From Aquimarina megaterium XH134 (GTDB taxonomy: Bacteria; Bacteroidota; Bacteroidia; Flavobacteriales; Flavobacteriaceae), in the NCBI RefSeq assembly GCF_000520975.1, contig NZ_JACB01000036.1:62001-126000 (forward strand): DNA of 64,000 nt, written 5' to 3'. Each line of letters starts with the position of its first letter. Position 1 is the stretch's first letter. The position numbers and the translations under genes are program-made. Positions 1 to 8,396 of the stretch are shown here, in pieces. The notes beneath the pieces were generated by a model. It saw nothing but the letters and a program-made list of their open reading frames with translations. It was not told the origin of the DNA and made no database searches.

Positions 1-76
1 ATAAAAATAATTGTCAAATCTGAAGAGGAATATTGTAAGTACTCTTGTTAGCAGGTTTGACCAAAATAAATAGATA

Positions 77-3000
77 ATGCAAAATAAAGGACTTGTTAGA
101 GTGTTTGCTATTTTATTTGGCTTGGTATGTATTTACCAATTGTCATATACGTACATGGCCTACACAAAAGAGGCAGAAGCTGAAATTTATGCACAGCAAA
201 AGTATCCCGAAAGCGTAAAAGATTACTCAAAATTAAGGGAGACAGCAGAGCGTAATTATTTAGATTCTATTGGTAAAGAAGAAATTTTTGCCGGTATTAC
301 TTATAATGATGCAAAGGATAAAGAACTTAATAAAGGGCTTGACCTTAAAGGAGGAATTAATGTTATTCTACAAATTTCTGTAAAAGACATTTTAAGTGGA
401 CTTGCAAATAATTCTAAAGACCCTTCGTTTAATCAGGCTTTGCTTGCTACTGATGAGGTACAGAAAAATAGCCAAAATAATTATATTGATGATTTCTTTA
501 CCGAGTTTGAAAAAATTCCGGATGCAAAATTGGCATCACCAGATATTTTTGCAAACAAAAACTTAAGTGATGATATCACTTATGATATGACTAATGAGCA
601 AGTTAAACCTGTTCTAAAACGTAAGATTGATGAGTCTGTAGTATCAGCATTCGAAGTATTGCGTAAGCGTATCGATAAGTTTGGGGTTACACAGCCTAAC
701 ATCCAGCGTTTAGGTGAATCTGGTCGTATTTTGGTAGAGCTTCCAGGTGCTAAAGATATCGAGAGGGTAAAAAGCTTGGTAACAAGTACAGCTCAATTAG
801 AATTTTGGGATGTATATAAGATGGAAGAAGTTTTTAATCATCTTATTGCTGCTAATAATTTGATTAAAGAAGAGCTTGAAGGTGTAGATGAAATAAAAGA
901 AAAAGTTGCTGAAACCAGTGAGAATGTGGTAGATTCTACTCAGGTAGATACGGCAAAAGTTGATTCTACAACAACTGATGCCGATGCAGCGATCGAAAAC
1001 TTATTGGAAGATGCAGAAGATTCTACTGATATTGAAGCACAGGTAAACCCATTGTTTGACCTAATTGTAGGACAAGGAAGACAAGGAGGACCAGTAGTGG
1101 CTACCGTAGAGAAGAAGAATGCAGATCAGTTTATGGCATACCTTAATGATCCTAAAGTAAAAGCTTTATTGCCGGTAGAGCAACGTTTTATGAAATTTGC
1201 ATGGGGAAAACCAGAAAAAGATTCTGAGTTTTTAGATTTATATGCTATAAAAGGAAATAGAGATAATGAGCCAGAATTAAGTGGTGGTGTTATTACAGAT
1301 GCAAGACAAGAGTATAGCCAATTAGGTAAAGTAACAGTTACCATGCAAATGGATGGTAAAGGAGCTAAAAAATGGGAAGAAATGACTGGCCGTGCTTTTA
1401 ATCAAAGTAGCCAGATAGCAGTTGTATTAGATGATATAGTATATTCTGCTCCAGGTGTTACAACAGGAGCGATTAGTGGAGGTAGAAGTGAGATTACCGG
1501 AGACTTTTCTATAGAAGAAGGTCAGGATTTGGCAAATGTATTAAGAGCAGGTAAATTACCGGCTTCTGCAGATATTATACAGAGTGAGGTAGTAGGACCG
1601 TCTTTAGGTCAAGAAGCTATTGATAGTGGTATTATGTCTTTTGCAATAGCATTAGTGTTAATTCTAATCTGGATGGTATTTTACTATGGTAAAGCTGGAC
1701 TTTTTGCAGATGTGGCTTTGGTGGTTAATATCTTATTCATTTTTGGAGTATTAGCAGGATTAAAAGCGGTATTAACACTTCCTGGTATTGCAGGTATCGT
1801 ATTAACGATTGGTATGTCGGTGGATGCAAACGTGTTAATATTTGAACGAATTAGAGAAGAGTTGGTAAAGGGTAAGTCTCAGGTAGATGCTATTAAAGAT
1901 GGATTTAGTAATGCATTATCGTCAATACTTGATGCGAATATAACTACTGGTCTTACAGGTCTTATTTTATTAGTTATTGGTACTGGACCAATTAAAGGGT
2001 TTGCGACTACCTTATTAATAGGTATTTTAACTTCTCTATTTACAGCTATTTTTGTAACCAGATTATTTATCGATGGTTACGGTAAAAATGGTAAAGAATT
2101 AGCTTTTTCTACAGGAGCAACCAAGAACTTATTTAAGAATGTTAATATTAATTTCTTAAAGAAACGTAAAGTTGCTTATATCATTTCTGGTATTATTATC
2201 GTTGCAGGTATTGGTTCATTATTCACCAATGGTTTGGATCAAGGTGTAGATTTTGTAGGAGGAAGAACATATACTGTTCGTTTTGCAAAAGATGTTGTTC
2301 CTACTGTTGTAGAGAAAGATCTTGTTGCAGCATTTGAAAGTGCACAGGCAAAAACTTATGGAACCAATAATCAATTAAAAATTACAACAAAGTACAAAGT
2401 TGATGAAACAGGTGAAGAAGTAGATGCAGAAATTTCAAACAAATTATTTACAGCTTTAAAGCCTTATTTAACAGATGGGTTGACTTATGATCAATTTGCT
2501 AATGGTGGAGATGATAAGCAAGTAGGTATTATGCATTCTATGAAGGTAGGGCCAACAATTGCAGATGATATTAAACAAGCAGCATTCTGGTCGGTACTTG
2601 CATCTCTTATAGTTGTCTTCTTATATATTTTACTACGATTTAGAAGATGGCAATTTAGTTTAGGTGCTGTAGCGGCGGTATTCCATGATGTATTAATAGT
2701 ACTAGGGATATTCTCGTTAACCTATAAGTTTATGCCATTTAATATGGAAATTGATCAAGCGTTCATTGCGGCTATACTTACTGTAATTGGATACTCGTTA
2801 AATGATACCGTGGTTGTATTTGATAGAATTAGGGAATTCTTCAACGAGCATACTGGAAGACCATTGGATAAAAACGTTAATGGAGCTTTAAATAGTACGT
2901 TAAGTCGTACTTTAAATACATCTTTAACCACATTATTGGTACTGATCGCGATCTTTATATTCGCTGTGCCTTTAAGAGGGTTTATGTTCTCGTTAATTAT

Positions 3001-3118
3001 TGGTGTGATTATAGGTACCTATTCGTCTCTATTTATTGCAACTCCGGTAATGTATGATACCGTACGTAAAGTTGGTTTAAAGACTAAAGAAAAAGTAACC
3101 GAAGAGAAGAAAAAATAA
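77..3118 (+). CDS. secDF: SecDF fusion protein translocase subunit
   Basis: Accessory motor of the Sec translocon that uses the proton gradient to pull proteins across the inner membrane. The 1013-aa product is a SecD-SecF fusion, as is usual in Bacteroidota. There is an N-terminal membrane helix (about residues 7-27), the SecD motif GLDLKGG at 87-93, a periplasmic domain, a first membrane block (about 515-660) and a SecF half from about 690 with DQGVDFVGG and a second membrane block containing SLNDTVVVFDRIRE. An acidic, low-complexity stretch at about 264-322, rich in D, E, T and V, is a lineage-specific insertion in the periplasmic part. It appears monocistronic: a strong hairpin follows the stop. 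The ATG is the first in-frame start after an A-rich leader. Confidence 0.97.
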   Translation: MQNKGLVRVFAILFGLVCIYQLSYTYMAYTKEAEAEIYAQQKYPESVKDYSKLRETAERNYLDSIGKEEIFAGITYNDAKDKELNKGLDLKGGINVILQISVKDILSGLANNSKDPSFNQALLATDEVQKNSQNNYIDDFFTEFEKIPDAKLASPDIFANKNLSDDITYDMTNEQVKPVLKRKIDESVVSAFEVLRKRIDKFGVTQPNIQRLGESGRILVELPGAKDIERVKSLVTSTAQLEFWDVYKMEEVFNHLIAANNLIKEELEGVDEIKEKVAETSENVVDSTQVDTAKVDSTTTDADAAIENLLEDAEDSTDIEAQVNPLFDLIVGQGRQGGPVVATVEKKNADQFMAYLNDPKVKALLPVEQRFMKFAWGKPEKDSEFLDLYAIKGNRDNEPELSGGVITDARQEYSQLGKVTVTMQMDGKGAKKWEEMTGRAFNQSSQIAVVLDDIVYSAPGVTTGAISGGRSEITGDFSIEEGQDLANVLRAGKLPASADIIQSEVVGPSLGQEAIDSGIMSFAIALVLILIWMVFYYGKAGLFADVALVVNILFIFGVLAGLKAVLTLPGIAGIVLTIGMSVDANVLIFERIREELVKGKSQVDAIKDGFSNALSSILDANITTGLTGLILLVIGTGPIKGFATTLLIGILTSLFTAIFVTRLFIDGYGKNGKELAFSTGATKNLFKNVNINFLKKRKVAYIISGIIIVAGIGSLFTNGLDQGVDFVGGRTYTVRFAKDVVPTVVEKDLVAAFESAQAKTYGTNNQLKITTKYKVDETGEEVDAEISNKLFTALKPYLTDGLTYDQFANGGDDKQVGIMHSMKVGPTIADDIKQAAFWSVLASLIVVFLYILLRFRRWQFSLGAVAAVFHDVLIVLGIFSLTYKFMPFNMEIDQAFIAAILTVIGYSLNDTVVVFDRIREFFNEHTGRPLDKNVNGALNSTLSRTLNTSLTTLLVLIAIFIFAVPLRGFMFSLIIGVIIGTYSSLFIATPVMYDTVRKVGLKTKEKVTEEKKK

Positions 3119-3141
3119 TCTTTTTCTAAGTTATAATTACA

Positions 3142-3175
3142 AAAAATCCTTTCTAAGCGATTAGAAAGGATTTTT
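3142..3175. terminator. Intrinsic terminator after secDF
   Basis: A perfect inverted repeat with arms of 15 bases (core AATCCTTTCTAA / TTAGAAAGGATT) and a 4-base loop GCGA lies 24 bases after the secDF stop and is flanked by A and T runs. It can work on both strands and so would also stop transcription of the convergent DUF192 gene. Confidence 0.9.
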
Positions 3176-3195
3176 GTATTTTCTATTATTTTTTC

Positions 3196-3230
3196 AAGAC
3201 CTCACAGGTTTTTAAAACCTGTGAGGTCTT
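3196..3230. repeat. Dispersed palindromic repeat, copy 1
   Basis: Near-perfect palindrome AAGACCTCACAGG...CCTGTGAGGTCTT with an AT-rich centre. Related copies occur at 20481-20511 and 23793-23823. This copy ends 3 bases before the stop codon of the DUF192 gene, so it forms a second hairpin between two convergent genes. Similar GACCTC...GAGGTC palindromes are, as far as I recall, common in flavobacterial genomes; that part is memory and not shown here. Confidence 0.85.
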
Positions 3231-3233
3231 ATT

Positions 3234-3731
3234 TTACATTTTAGTAAAAGAAATAGAATCACCGGCTTTAAGATTCCAGGTATCTGTAAGTTTAGCATTT
3301 ACTTCTAACACATATTGCGCTGGTCCTTCAGATGGTAATGAAGATTCATTAAGAGGTTGTGCATTTTTTTGGATACTTACTACCTTGTTTTTTGCATCTA
3401 TAAAGATGATGTCCAAAGGAAATTTTGTGTTTTTCATATAAAACGAATGCGGAGCTTCTTCAGAAAATATAAATAACATACCTTGATCGTTCTGCATAGA
3501 TTTACGATACATTAAGCCTGTTTCTCTTTCGTAATCAGAGTCGGCAATTTCGATATCTAGTTTGGTTATTGGATTAGGGATTGAATCCTTTAGGTCAAAC
3601 AAAGAAAGCTCACCTTCCTTGGTAAATGTAATCTCCTTAGTTAGGTTCTTATCATTTTTAGAATCTGTTTTACAAGAAAACATACTTAGTGTTGCACATG
3701 CAAAAATTGAAATATAAATGCTTTTTTTCAT
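3234..3731 (-). CDS. DUF192 family lipoprotein
   Basis: 165-aa exported protein. The N-terminus is a lipoprotein signal ending at Cys20 (MFSC), followed by a Lys/Asp-rich linker. The rest matches the DUF192 family: residues about 55-160 contain ETGLMYRKSM, GMLFIF, a SFYMKNT strand and LDIIFID, in the order typical of the family. The molecular function of DUF192 is not established. It stands alone between two hairpins (3142-3230) and the CreD gene, 149 bp upstream of it, which is transcribed in the same direction. Confidence 0.85.
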   Translation of the reverse strand: MKKSIYISIFACATLSMFSCKTDSKNDKNLTKEITFTKEGELSLFDLKDSIPNPITKLDIEIADSDYERETGLMYRKSMQNDQGMLFIFSEEAPHSFYMKNTKFPLDIIFIDAKNKVVSIQKNAQPLNESSLPSEGPAQYVLEVNAKLTDTWNLKAGDSISFTKM

Positions 3732-3880
3732 CAGTTTATTTTTAGCAGAACTAAAAGTAGATAAAAAAGCCGCACTTCAAAAATATGAAGCACGACTTTT
3801 ATCAACTAACTAACCAGCATCTTTTATTATAAATTGGCCATTATTAATTATGAGTTAATTAGTAATGGCTAATATTGTTT

Positions 3881-5236
3881 TTACTCATTTTTCCAATCAA
3901 TTTTTCGGGATATCATCATTATGGTTCCCAGGATTAGGAATAACCCTATGCTTCCTACTAATAATGCATAGTTTTCTAATTGGATGATTACAAATATGAA
4001 TGCATATAAAGCTGCTAAAGAAGCAGCTATGAATCCCATAAATTTGTAGCTTTTCAGTATTGCTTTAGAATACATAGAAATTAGTAAAACTACTGCACTA
4101 CCCGCTATAGCATATGCTTGTAAAAAACTTGAATGTTCTGATATAGAAATTAATAATGTATAAAACATGGTTAATGCTAATCCAATCATTAAATATTGAA
4201 AAGGATGAATATGAATTTTACTTATTGCCTGGATTAAGAAGAATACCAGAAAAGTAAGTGCAATCACCAGATATCCATATTTGGCAGCACGTTCACTTTT
4301 TTGATACTCATCTACCGGGATCAGTAATTTTACACCAAAAGCAGAGGCATTAATATGTGGCAGTTCTCCAAAAAATTCTTGCTCAAACTCTCTGTTGATT
4401 TGTAATACTTTCCAATTGGCTTTAAAACCTTGATCAGAGATTTGTTTGGTTTTGGTATCAGGTAGATAATTACCATTAAAACTTGGTGAGGCCCAATTTG
4501 ATGTCATAGATACATTGGTTTCACGACCTACAGGTATAAATCGTAACTGTTCACTTCCATTAATCAGGAGATCCAGGCTAAAATCAACTGTACTTTCTTT
4601 GGGTAAAGAACTATCTTTTAGAAATTTGGTTTCCAGAGTATTTGTGTATGAGTTTTGTGCATATCGAGAGCGCAAAGGATATTGATCTGTTCCTAGTTTT
4701 AGTTCCAGGTTACTTCGTATACCCTTTAGGTTTGTTGAGTTCACTTGCACAGTAGCTTTGTTCCATAAGATATCTGCTTCTGCGATATCCTGTGTTTCGA
4801 AGTTTGGAGTAGTAAAAGAGCCTGTTATTTTCATATCAGCAGTATATACTACAGACTCATAGATACTTCTTCCCAGAGTTTCGGATTCGATATTGGCTTT
4901 TATATCTAATGTGTTAGGAAAGAAAAAAGCATGTTTTATAGTAATAATATCTTCTTCGTTATAGGATTTTGTTTTATCATCCCAGGTTTTTTTTAAAGTA
5001 TGCACCTGATACGGGATTTTGAGAATCGGACCATATAATAATACTTCATTTCCCCATTTTTGATTGATCTCCTTAACAACTTCTTCTTGTCTATAGGAGC
5101 GTTCTCGTATTAAATCTTTAATGTAAGATAAAGGGATTAATAATACTAAAATTAGTATTCCGACCATTAGCATTCGAACGGTAATTGAAGTCTTTAACCA
5201 TTGACCAAAGGACTTTTTTTGTTTTTGGGTTTCCAT
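3881..5236 (-). CDS. creD: CreD family inner membrane protein
   Basis: 451-aa membrane protein of the CreD family, which in enterobacteria belongs to the CreBC regulon and is linked to envelope integrity and beta-lactam or colicin tolerance. There is one N-terminal helix (about residues 18-40), a large extracytoplasmic domain (about 45-315) and about five closely spaced C-terminal helices (about 318-445). It is the last gene of a minus-strand block; 30 bp separate it from the DUF1361 gene. In Bacteroidota, CreD genes are often next to a small winged-helix regulator, as here (7046-7339). A local role in the envelope-stress response is inference. Confidence 0.88.
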   Translation of the reverse strand: METQKQKKSFGQWLKTSITVRMLMVGILILVLLIPLSYIKDLIRERSYRQEEVVKEINQKWGNEVLLYGPILKIPYQVHTLKKTWDDKTKSYNEEDIITIKHAFFFPNTLDIKANIESETLGRSIYESVVYTADMKITGSFTTPNFETQDIAEADILWNKATVQVNSTNLKGIRSNLELKLGTDQYPLRSRYAQNSYTNTLETKFLKDSSLPKESTVDFSLDLLINGSEQLRFIPVGRETNVSMTSNWASPSFNGNYLPDTKTKQISDQGFKANWKVLQINREFEQEFFGELPHINASAFGVKLLIPVDEYQKSERAAKYGYLVIALTFLVFFLIQAISKIHIHPFQYLMIGLALTMFYTLLISISEHSSFLQAYAIAGSAVVLLISMYSKAILKSYKFMGFIAASLAALYAFIFVIIQLENYALLVGSIGLFLILGTIMMISRKIDWKNE

Positions 5237-5266
5237 AGATATAATATTTATAGTGATTGTATTTTT

Positions 5267-5914
5267 TTAATTATTTTTTTCTTGATAATGTTGGATCATT
5301 CGATATGTGATGATTAGAAAACCGCCAAAACTTATCGTAAAAGCCCAGGTGTTAATATGTTGAGTGGGAAATAGAACTCTTTTTAAGATATCTGATAAAA
5401 TCCCTGATGGATTTTGAAGTATATCCCAACTGTTCCATCTTAATACTCTTCCCAGATATATTCCAAAACCACACAATAACAGAATGCTATAAGAGATGAG
5501 GTTTGTAATTTTTTTAGAAAATTTTTCAAGAAGTAGTGTCTGCATCATCCATAAAGAAGCAAAACCGATAATTAAACCATTGATGGCAAAGGATAGAATA
5601 AGTAAAACATCAAACCAAACTGACTGTAAGTTACTTAATCTGATGTGTTGTAAATCTGTTAAGATATATGGAGAATTAGGTAAAAATAAGAGCCATATCA
5701 CAAAACCTAACCAGAAAATGAGCTGATTTGTTTTGCGTATGCTTAGTAGTATTGTAATGCCATAAGGAATGCATGCCAAAAAGAGGTTCCAGACCAGAAA
5801 TAGATAAAAAGAAGATTCTGTTTTTAAAATTCTGATTGCCAGTAATAATAAACTAAATGTTACTGAAAACGTAAACAGTTTTATGAAAGGCAATTGTTTT
5901 TCTATAATATTCAT
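5267..5914 (-). CDS. DUF1361 membrane protein
   Basis: 215-aa polytopic membrane protein with about six hydrophobic segments. The signature WLLFLPNSPYILTDLQHI around residues 74-91 is characteristic of DUF1361. Function unknown. It is 12 bp downstream of a small membrane protein and 30 bp upstream of creD, so it is almost certainly co-transcribed with them. Confidence 0.85.
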   Translation of the reverse strand: MNIIEKQLPFIKLFTFSVTFSLLLLAIRILKTESSFYLFLVWNLFLACIPYGITILLSIRKTNQLIFWLGFVIWLLFLPNSPYILTDLQHIRLSNLQSVWFDVLLILSFAINGLIIGFASLWMMQTLLLEKFSKKITNLISYSILLLCGFGIYLGRVLRWNSWDILQNPSGILSDILKRVLFPTQHINTWAFTISFGGFLIITYRMIQHYQEKNN

Positions 5915-5926
5915 AATGATTAGTAT

Positions 5927-6211
5927 TTATACGATTTGGATATAGATAAGTGTAATAGGAATGTTAAGTAGAAAGAGCAGTATTGTGATTAGATTCTCTT
6001 TGGTGTCTTTTGAAAAGAAAAGCGCATTAATAATTAGAAATGCCAGAAAAATTGCATTAACAAGGAAAGCAATTCTAACATAATTAATTCCTATGTGTAA
6101 TAGTGCACTCCATTTAAAACATATGTAAAGAAGCAATAGAGAGGTTCCGATAAGAAAACTAACTAAGGCTAAAATGATTGCAATTTTATTAATAGGATGC
6201 GCTATTTTCAT
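5927..6211 (-). CDS. Small three-helix membrane protein, paralogue A
   Basis: 94-aa hydrophobic protein with about three membrane segments. It aligns end to end with its neighbour at 6222-6533: both begin MKI..PINK, continue with SFL(I/L)GTLLLL-type helices and share a KENL...LNIPIT motif near the C-terminus. The pair arose by tandem duplication. No characterised family is recognised. It sits 10 bp after the paralogue and 12 bp before the DUF1361 gene, inside the regulated membrane-gene block. Confidence 0.75.
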   Translation of the reverse strand: MKIAHPINKIAIILALVSFLIGTSLLLLYICFKWSALLHIGINYVRIAFLVNAIFLAFLIINALFFSKDTKENLITILLFLLNIPITLIYIQIV

Positions 6212-6221
6212 AATGATGAGA

Positions 6222-6533
6222 TTAAAAATATTTTAAGAAAGGGTTGTTGATTACGATAATGATATACCCAATAGTAATTGGGATATTGAGAACGACCAGT
6301 ATGATCGTTGTTAAATTCTCTTTATAGTACTGGTGGTTGATGATAGCATTAGTTATGATCCCTACAAAGACGATTGCATTAAGAACTGATGCTATGATCA
6401 CATAAAAAAAACCTATGTCTAATACGATATTAGATTGAGAAATTAAAAAGAACAGTAATAGTAAAGTTCCCAAAAGAAAGCTTATGGTTGCTACGATAAG
6501 TGCATTTTTGTTAATAGGTTGTATGATTTTCAT
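6222..6533 (-). CDS. Small three-helix membrane protein, paralogue B
   Basis: 103-aa membrane protein, tandem paralogue of the gene at 5927-6211 with a slightly longer C-terminus. Its ATG overlaps the stop of the Coq4-like gene by 4 bases, which indicates translational coupling. No known function. The coupling ties its dosage to the Coq4-like protein, so a membrane-partner role is possible but unproven. Confidence 0.75.
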   Translation of the reverse strand: MKIIQPINKNALIVATISFLLGTLLLLFFLISQSNIVLDIGFFYVIIASVLNAIVFVGIITNAIINHQYYKENLTTIILVVLNIPITIGYIIIVINNPFLKYF

Positions 6534-6991
6534 AATGATGAGATTAAAAATGTGGTTTTCAGGGTTTGCACAGATTGATGTAAAAGCTTTTTGTAATCCA
6601 GTTGGTAAAAAGGATAAGCGGTTTTCCCTTTTTGATATGCTTTTTTAAAAAGTTTGATCTTGTCTGGATAGAATAGGGTGCCTAGTACTATGACAGAGAT
6701 TAGGTATATTGTACGTTTACCATTTCCTAAAAGATAATACTGCATAGCCACTTCTTCGGAAACAGAGATGCCAATATTGGTTAATACATGAAAAACATCA
6801 TGATTTTCTAATTTGGGTTGCGAGCTAAAATCATGTTGTAGCAAAAAGCAACCTAAATGAAACCCAAGACTTCCTTTGGGATATGTAATAAGTGTTTTTA
6901 CTGAGATATCCCAGGATGGTTGTTTTTTAAACCATTTTTGATATGGCTTTTTACTTAACTCATAAATTGTTTCTAATATAAACGCTCTCAT
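6530..6991 (-). CDS. Coq4-like protein
   Basis: 153-aa protein resembling the Coq4 family, which in ubiquinone-producing organisms acts on the quinone head group and scaffolds the biosynthetic complex. The zinc-binding signature HDxxHx11E is intact: HDVFH followed by eleven residues and Glu, at about residues 64-80, preceded by GSLGFHLGCFLLQHDF. Flavobacteria use menaquinone, so the usual role is unlikely. It is the first gene of a sub-operon coupled by a 4-base overlap to the small membrane gene. A perfect operator-like inverted repeat lies 16-34 bases upstream of its ATG. Similarity to Coq4 is from motif and length; the function here is not known. Confidence 0.72.
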   Translation of the reverse strand: MRAFILETIYELSKKPYQKWFKKQPSWDISVKTLITYPKGSLGFHLGCFLLQHDFSSQPKLENHDVFHVLTNIGISVSEEVAMQYYLLGNGKRTIYLISVIVLGTLFYPDKIKLFKKAYQKGKTAYPFYQLDYKKLLHQSVQTLKTTFLISSL

Positions 6992-7006
6992 TATTTATTT
7001 TAAAAG

Positions 7007-7025
7007 TACTTTGTTTTTCAAAGTA
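7007..7025. promoter_or_regulatory. Inverted-repeat operator, site 1
   Basis: TACTTTG-TTTTT-CAAAGTA, a perfect 7-bp inverted repeat with a 5-base spacer, immediately upstream of the Coq4-like gene and just after the stop of the HTH_34 regulator. The same arms and spacing recur at 8085-8103 upstream of the membrane gene that precedes the regulator. The likely ligand is the HTH_34 protein (inference from position and duplication). Confidence 0.7.
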
Positions 7026-7045
7026 AAAATGATAAAAAAATATAG

Positions 7046-7339
7046 CTACTGTTTTAATAATTTTTCAATAGCTTCTACGTGTTTTTTAAAAGCTTCTCGG
7101 CCTTTTTTGGTAACACTGTACCTTGTATTGGGTTTTCTGCCTATAAATGATTTTTCTACTATAATATATTCTTCTTTTTCCAAAGCTTTAGTATGACTGG
7201 CTAAGTTACCATCGGTAGCTCCCAGAAGCTCTTTTAGCGTTTTAAAATCGGCATATTCGTTAACAATCAATATCGACATAATTCCTAATCGAATTCGATG
7301 GTCAAAAGCTTTGTTTATATTGTTAATTATATTTTTCAT
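7046..7339 (-). CDS. HTH_34 winged-helix transcriptional regulator
   Basis: 97-aa DNA-binding protein of the HTH_34 winged-helix family (MarR/PadR-like). The recognition region is TLKELLGATDGNLASHTKAL, followed by a wing with GRKPNTRYSVTKKG and a short C-terminal dimerisation helix. The start chosen, at MKNIINNINKAF, matches where family members begin; an in-frame ATG 33 bases further upstream (7372) would add 11 unsupported residues. It has 112 bp to the upstream membrane gene and 54 bp to the Coq4-like gene. It probably regulates both through the paired operators at 7007-7025 and 8085-8103. Confidence 0.88.
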   Translation of the reverse strand: MKNIINNINKAFDHRIRLGIMSILIVNEYADFKTLKELLGATDGNLASHTKALEKEEYIIVEKSFIGRKPNTRYSVTKKGREAFKKHVEAIEKLLKQ

Positions 7340-7451
7340 TCCGGATTCCCTAAAAAAAAGGAATTTTTTCAAATTTTGTACTCAGTTTAACCTGATTGAA
7401 TTGCATTTCCGTATAAATCAAAAACTAATTTATAGGGTAAGGATTGCTACT

Positions 7452-8075
7452 TTATGGTTTAGATTTCGAATTTGAAGTCTCATTAAAGTATATCAGGCTT
7501 CCGTATATAATATGCATTACACCAAATCCCAGCACCCAAAACCAGAAGCCATATCCAGGAAAAATTGCACAGATCAAACCTAATACAATTTCTATATATC
7601 CCAAATATTTTACATTACCAATAGTGTATTTTGAAGCATTTACCAGAGCGAGACCATAAAAAATAAGCATTAATGAACCGGTAAGACCATAATGATCGCT
7701 GGATATTTTTATAATGATATAAATACCACCAGTAACTAATGGAATCAAAAAAGCGGTAAGTAATCGTTTGGAAGCACTATTCCATAAGGTTTCGTTATTT
7801 TTTTTCGCTTTTGTAATACTTAATATAATGGCTGTAATAATACTTAGAAAAGCAACTAGAACCAGGTCTAGAAGGATATAATTAAATATTTTACCATCTA
7901 GAATAAGGTAGTTTCTTCCACTAATACTAACCAGGTAATACGCAACAGCAGCACCGATTAAGGCATAGATACCAGCCATTATTCCTGATAAACCGCTAAG
8001 GGAGAAAAAACGAGATGATTTGTTCATCATATCTTTAATCTCGGTAATGTCTTTTAAGTATTCTTCTGTGCTCAT
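7452..8075 (-). CDS. Six-helix membrane protein paired with the HTH_34 regulator
   Basis: About 207-aa integral membrane protein. A soluble N-terminal 25-residue segment (MSTEEYLKDITEIKDMM) precedes about six hydrophobic helices, the last around a GFWFWVLGFGVMHIIYG segment. No characterised family is recognised, although genes like this regularly precede HTH_34 regulators in Bacteroidota. The start at 8075 is preferred over 8099 because the operator at 8085-8103 would otherwise be inside the coding sequence. It is the first gene of the block and so probably the main autoregulated one. Confidence 0.8.
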   Translation of the reverse strand: MSTEEYLKDITEIKDMMNKSSRFFSLSGLSGIMAGIYALIGAAVAYYLVSISGRNYLILDGKIFNYILLDLVLVAFLSIITAIILSITKAKKNNETLWNSASKRLLTAFLIPLVTGGIYIIIKISSDHYGLTGSLMLIFYGLALVNASKYTIGNVKYLGYIEIVLGLICAIFPGYGFWFWVLGFGVMHIIYGSLIYFNETSNSKSKP

Positions 8076-8084
8076 ATTAAAAAG

Positions 8085-8103
8085 TACTTTGAAATACAAA
8101 GTA
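8085..8103. promoter_or_regulatory. Inverted-repeat operator, site 2
   Basis: TACTTTG-AAATA-CAAAGTA, with the same perfect 7-bp arms and the same 5-base spacer as site 1 at 7007-7025, although the spacer differs in sequence. It sits 10-28 bases upstream of the preferred ATG of the membrane gene. Conservation of the arms but not the spacer argues for a protein-binding site. Confidence 0.7.
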
Positions 8104-8292
8104 AAATCAAAATATTGAATTTTGCAAATTTTGGTATGTTTTTATTATTTTCTTAATCGTTTTGATGCTCCAGTTATTGATATACCGTTTTATATATGAA
8201 TTACTGTGTGTTGAAAGTTTTTCGTGAATTAATAGTAACTAAAATTAGATTTTATAATGAGAAAGTTTTGACCTGTTTGCAAAAGGAGAGAG

Positions 8293-8330
8293 ATATATCC
8301 GTAAATTTTACATAAAACTTACGGATATAT
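8293..8330. terminator. Long hairpin, possible terminator of the Cys-rich lipoprotein gene
   Basis: A 12-bp perfect stem ATATATCCGTAA / TTACGGATATAT encloses a nested TTTTA...TAAAA repeat, making one long imperfect palindrome. It lies about 66 bases downstream of the minus-strand lipoprotein gene. There is no clear U-run on that strand, so a regulatory palindrome is an alternative. The rest of the 8104-8396 gap shows no coding sequence. Confidence 0.5.
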
Positions 8331-8396
8331 AATTTACTTTAATCTAAATCTATTTATTATATAGTTTGTAATTAAATTATCTTGATTTATGGTAGA

